A stretch of DNA of 5,529 nucleotides from Ruminiclostridium sp. Lineage in GTDB: Bacteria > Bacillota > Clostridia > DSM-8532. Where the stretch lies: positions 30,957-36,485 of the forward strand of contig DOHN01000021.1 of NCBI GenBank assembly GCA_003535195.1, given 5' to 3'. The notes beneath the pieces are model-generated. The model ran no database searches and was not told where the DNA came from. It saw only the letters and a list, made by a program, of their open reading frames with translations. Position 1 is the stretch's first letter. Each line of letters opens with the position of its first letter. Of this stretch, positions 4,985 to 5,529 are shown in pieces. The position numbers and the translations under genes are program-made.

Positions 4985-5529
4985 ATGGCCAAAATGTATT
5001 ATGAGAAGGATTGCAGCCTGGAGCTTTTAAGAGGGAAGACCGTGGCAGTGATCGGTTATGGCAGTCAGGGCCACGCCCATGCACTGAATTTGAAGGAATC
5101 CGGAATGAACGTGGTAGTAGGCCTGTATGAGGGCAGTAAATCCTGGAAGCTTGCCGAAGAGGCGGGCCTTCCGGTGACAACCGCCGCCGAAGCAACAAAG
5201 GGCGCGGATATTGTCATGATTCTGGTCAATGACGAAAAACAGCCTGCGCTCTATCAAAAGAGTATCGCACCCAACCTGAAACCGGGCAGCAGCCTGGCAT
5301 TTGCTCATGGCTTTAATATTCATTTTGGTCAGATTACGCCTCCGGCAGAGGTCAATGTCTTCATGGTAGCCCCCAAAGGCCCCGGCCATACGGTAAGAAG
5401 CCAGTATCAGGAGGGCAGGGGAGTTCCGTGCCTGATAGCCGTACACCAGGATGCCACCGGCAATGCCAAAGATTTGGCCCTGGCCTATGGGGCAGGTATT
5501 GGCGGAGCCAGAGCCGGAATACTGGAAAC
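4985..5529 (+). CDS. ilvC: Ketol-acid reductoisomerase, N-terminal part (runs off window)
   Basis: The second enzyme of the pathway: it performs the Mg-dependent alkyl shift and NAD(P)H reduction of acetohydroxyacids to dihydroxyacids. The window holds 181 codons plus two bases of about 330, with no stop. Visible are the Rossmann motif [13 protein letters not shown] at 24-36, the cofactor-specificity loop at 47-54 (LYEGSKSW), the FAHGFNIHF strand with the active-site H108, [11 protein letters not shown] at 128-138, and the domain junction [13 protein letters not shown] at 167-179. The seven-residue loop marks a class I short-chain enzyme. Y48 replaces the Arg usually found there, while S51 and S53 are kept. 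The ATG at 4985 follows AGGAGG at 4970-4975, inside the end of ilvN, with a 4-bp gap between the genes. Catalytic Glu and Asp residues of the C-terminal knotted domain lie outside the window. Confidence 0.96.
   Translation, partial: MAKMYYEKDCSLELLRGKTVAVIGYGSQGHAHALNLKESGMNVVVGLYEGSKSWKLAEEAGLPVTTAAEATKGADIVMILVNDEKQPALYQKSIAPNLKPGSSLAFAHGFNIHFGQITPPAEVNVFMVAPKGPGHTVRSQYQEGRGVPCLIAVHQDATGNAKDLALAYGAGIGGARAGILE

Overview
The window looks like a chromosomal segment from a member of the Clostridia (Bacillota). The grounds are moderate GC content, strong AGGAGG-type Shine-Dalgarno sites, consensus vegetative promoters, and a T-box tRNA-sensing leader in front of a branched-chain amino acid operon. 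No gene identifies a genus. All convincing genes are on the + strand.

Region 1 (1-142) is a short leader. It may hold the unrecognised C-terminus of an upstream reading frame, and it contains an extended -10 promoter at 82-90. Region 2 (143-2377) is a tight two-gene unit: an HTH (XRE)-cupin regulator of 182 aa, then a 556 aa AMP-forming acyl-CoA synthetase of the medium-chain (ACSM/MACS-like) group. The 15-bp gap has a Shine-Dalgarno site that overlaps the regulator's stop codon.

Region 3 (2378-2803) is a complete regulatory leader without a gene. It holds a tandem A/T-rich 11-bp repeat, a perfect TTGACA-17-TATAAT promoter, a T-box riboswitch with a probable isoleucine (ATC) specifier, and the competing antiterminator and terminator helices. 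Region 4 (2804-5529) is the ilvB-ilvN-ilvC operon: acetolactate synthase large subunit (535 aa), its ACT-domain small subunit (168 aa), and the first 181 codons of ketol-acid reductoisomerase, which runs off the window.

IlvBN condenses pyruvate or 2-ketobutyrate into acetohydroxyacids, and IlvC isomerises and reduces these toward valine, leucine and isoleucine. The T-box should let transcription into ilvBNC proceed when tRNA-Ile is uncharged, and IlvN should add valine feedback. The neighbouring acyl-CoA synthetase could activate short or branched-chain acids. That suggests a metabolic link to branched-chain amino acid synthesis, but this is inference from neighbourhood.

The genes are mostly ordinary members of known families. 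The points worth a second look are active-site departures in all three enzymes (Ser in the synthetase P-loop, Leu at the usual herbicide-site Trp of IlvB, Tyr at the usual NADPH-phosphate-binding Arg of IlvC), the regulator-synthetase pair, and the absence of a terminator between the two transcription units. I saw no clear sign of a wholly new system.
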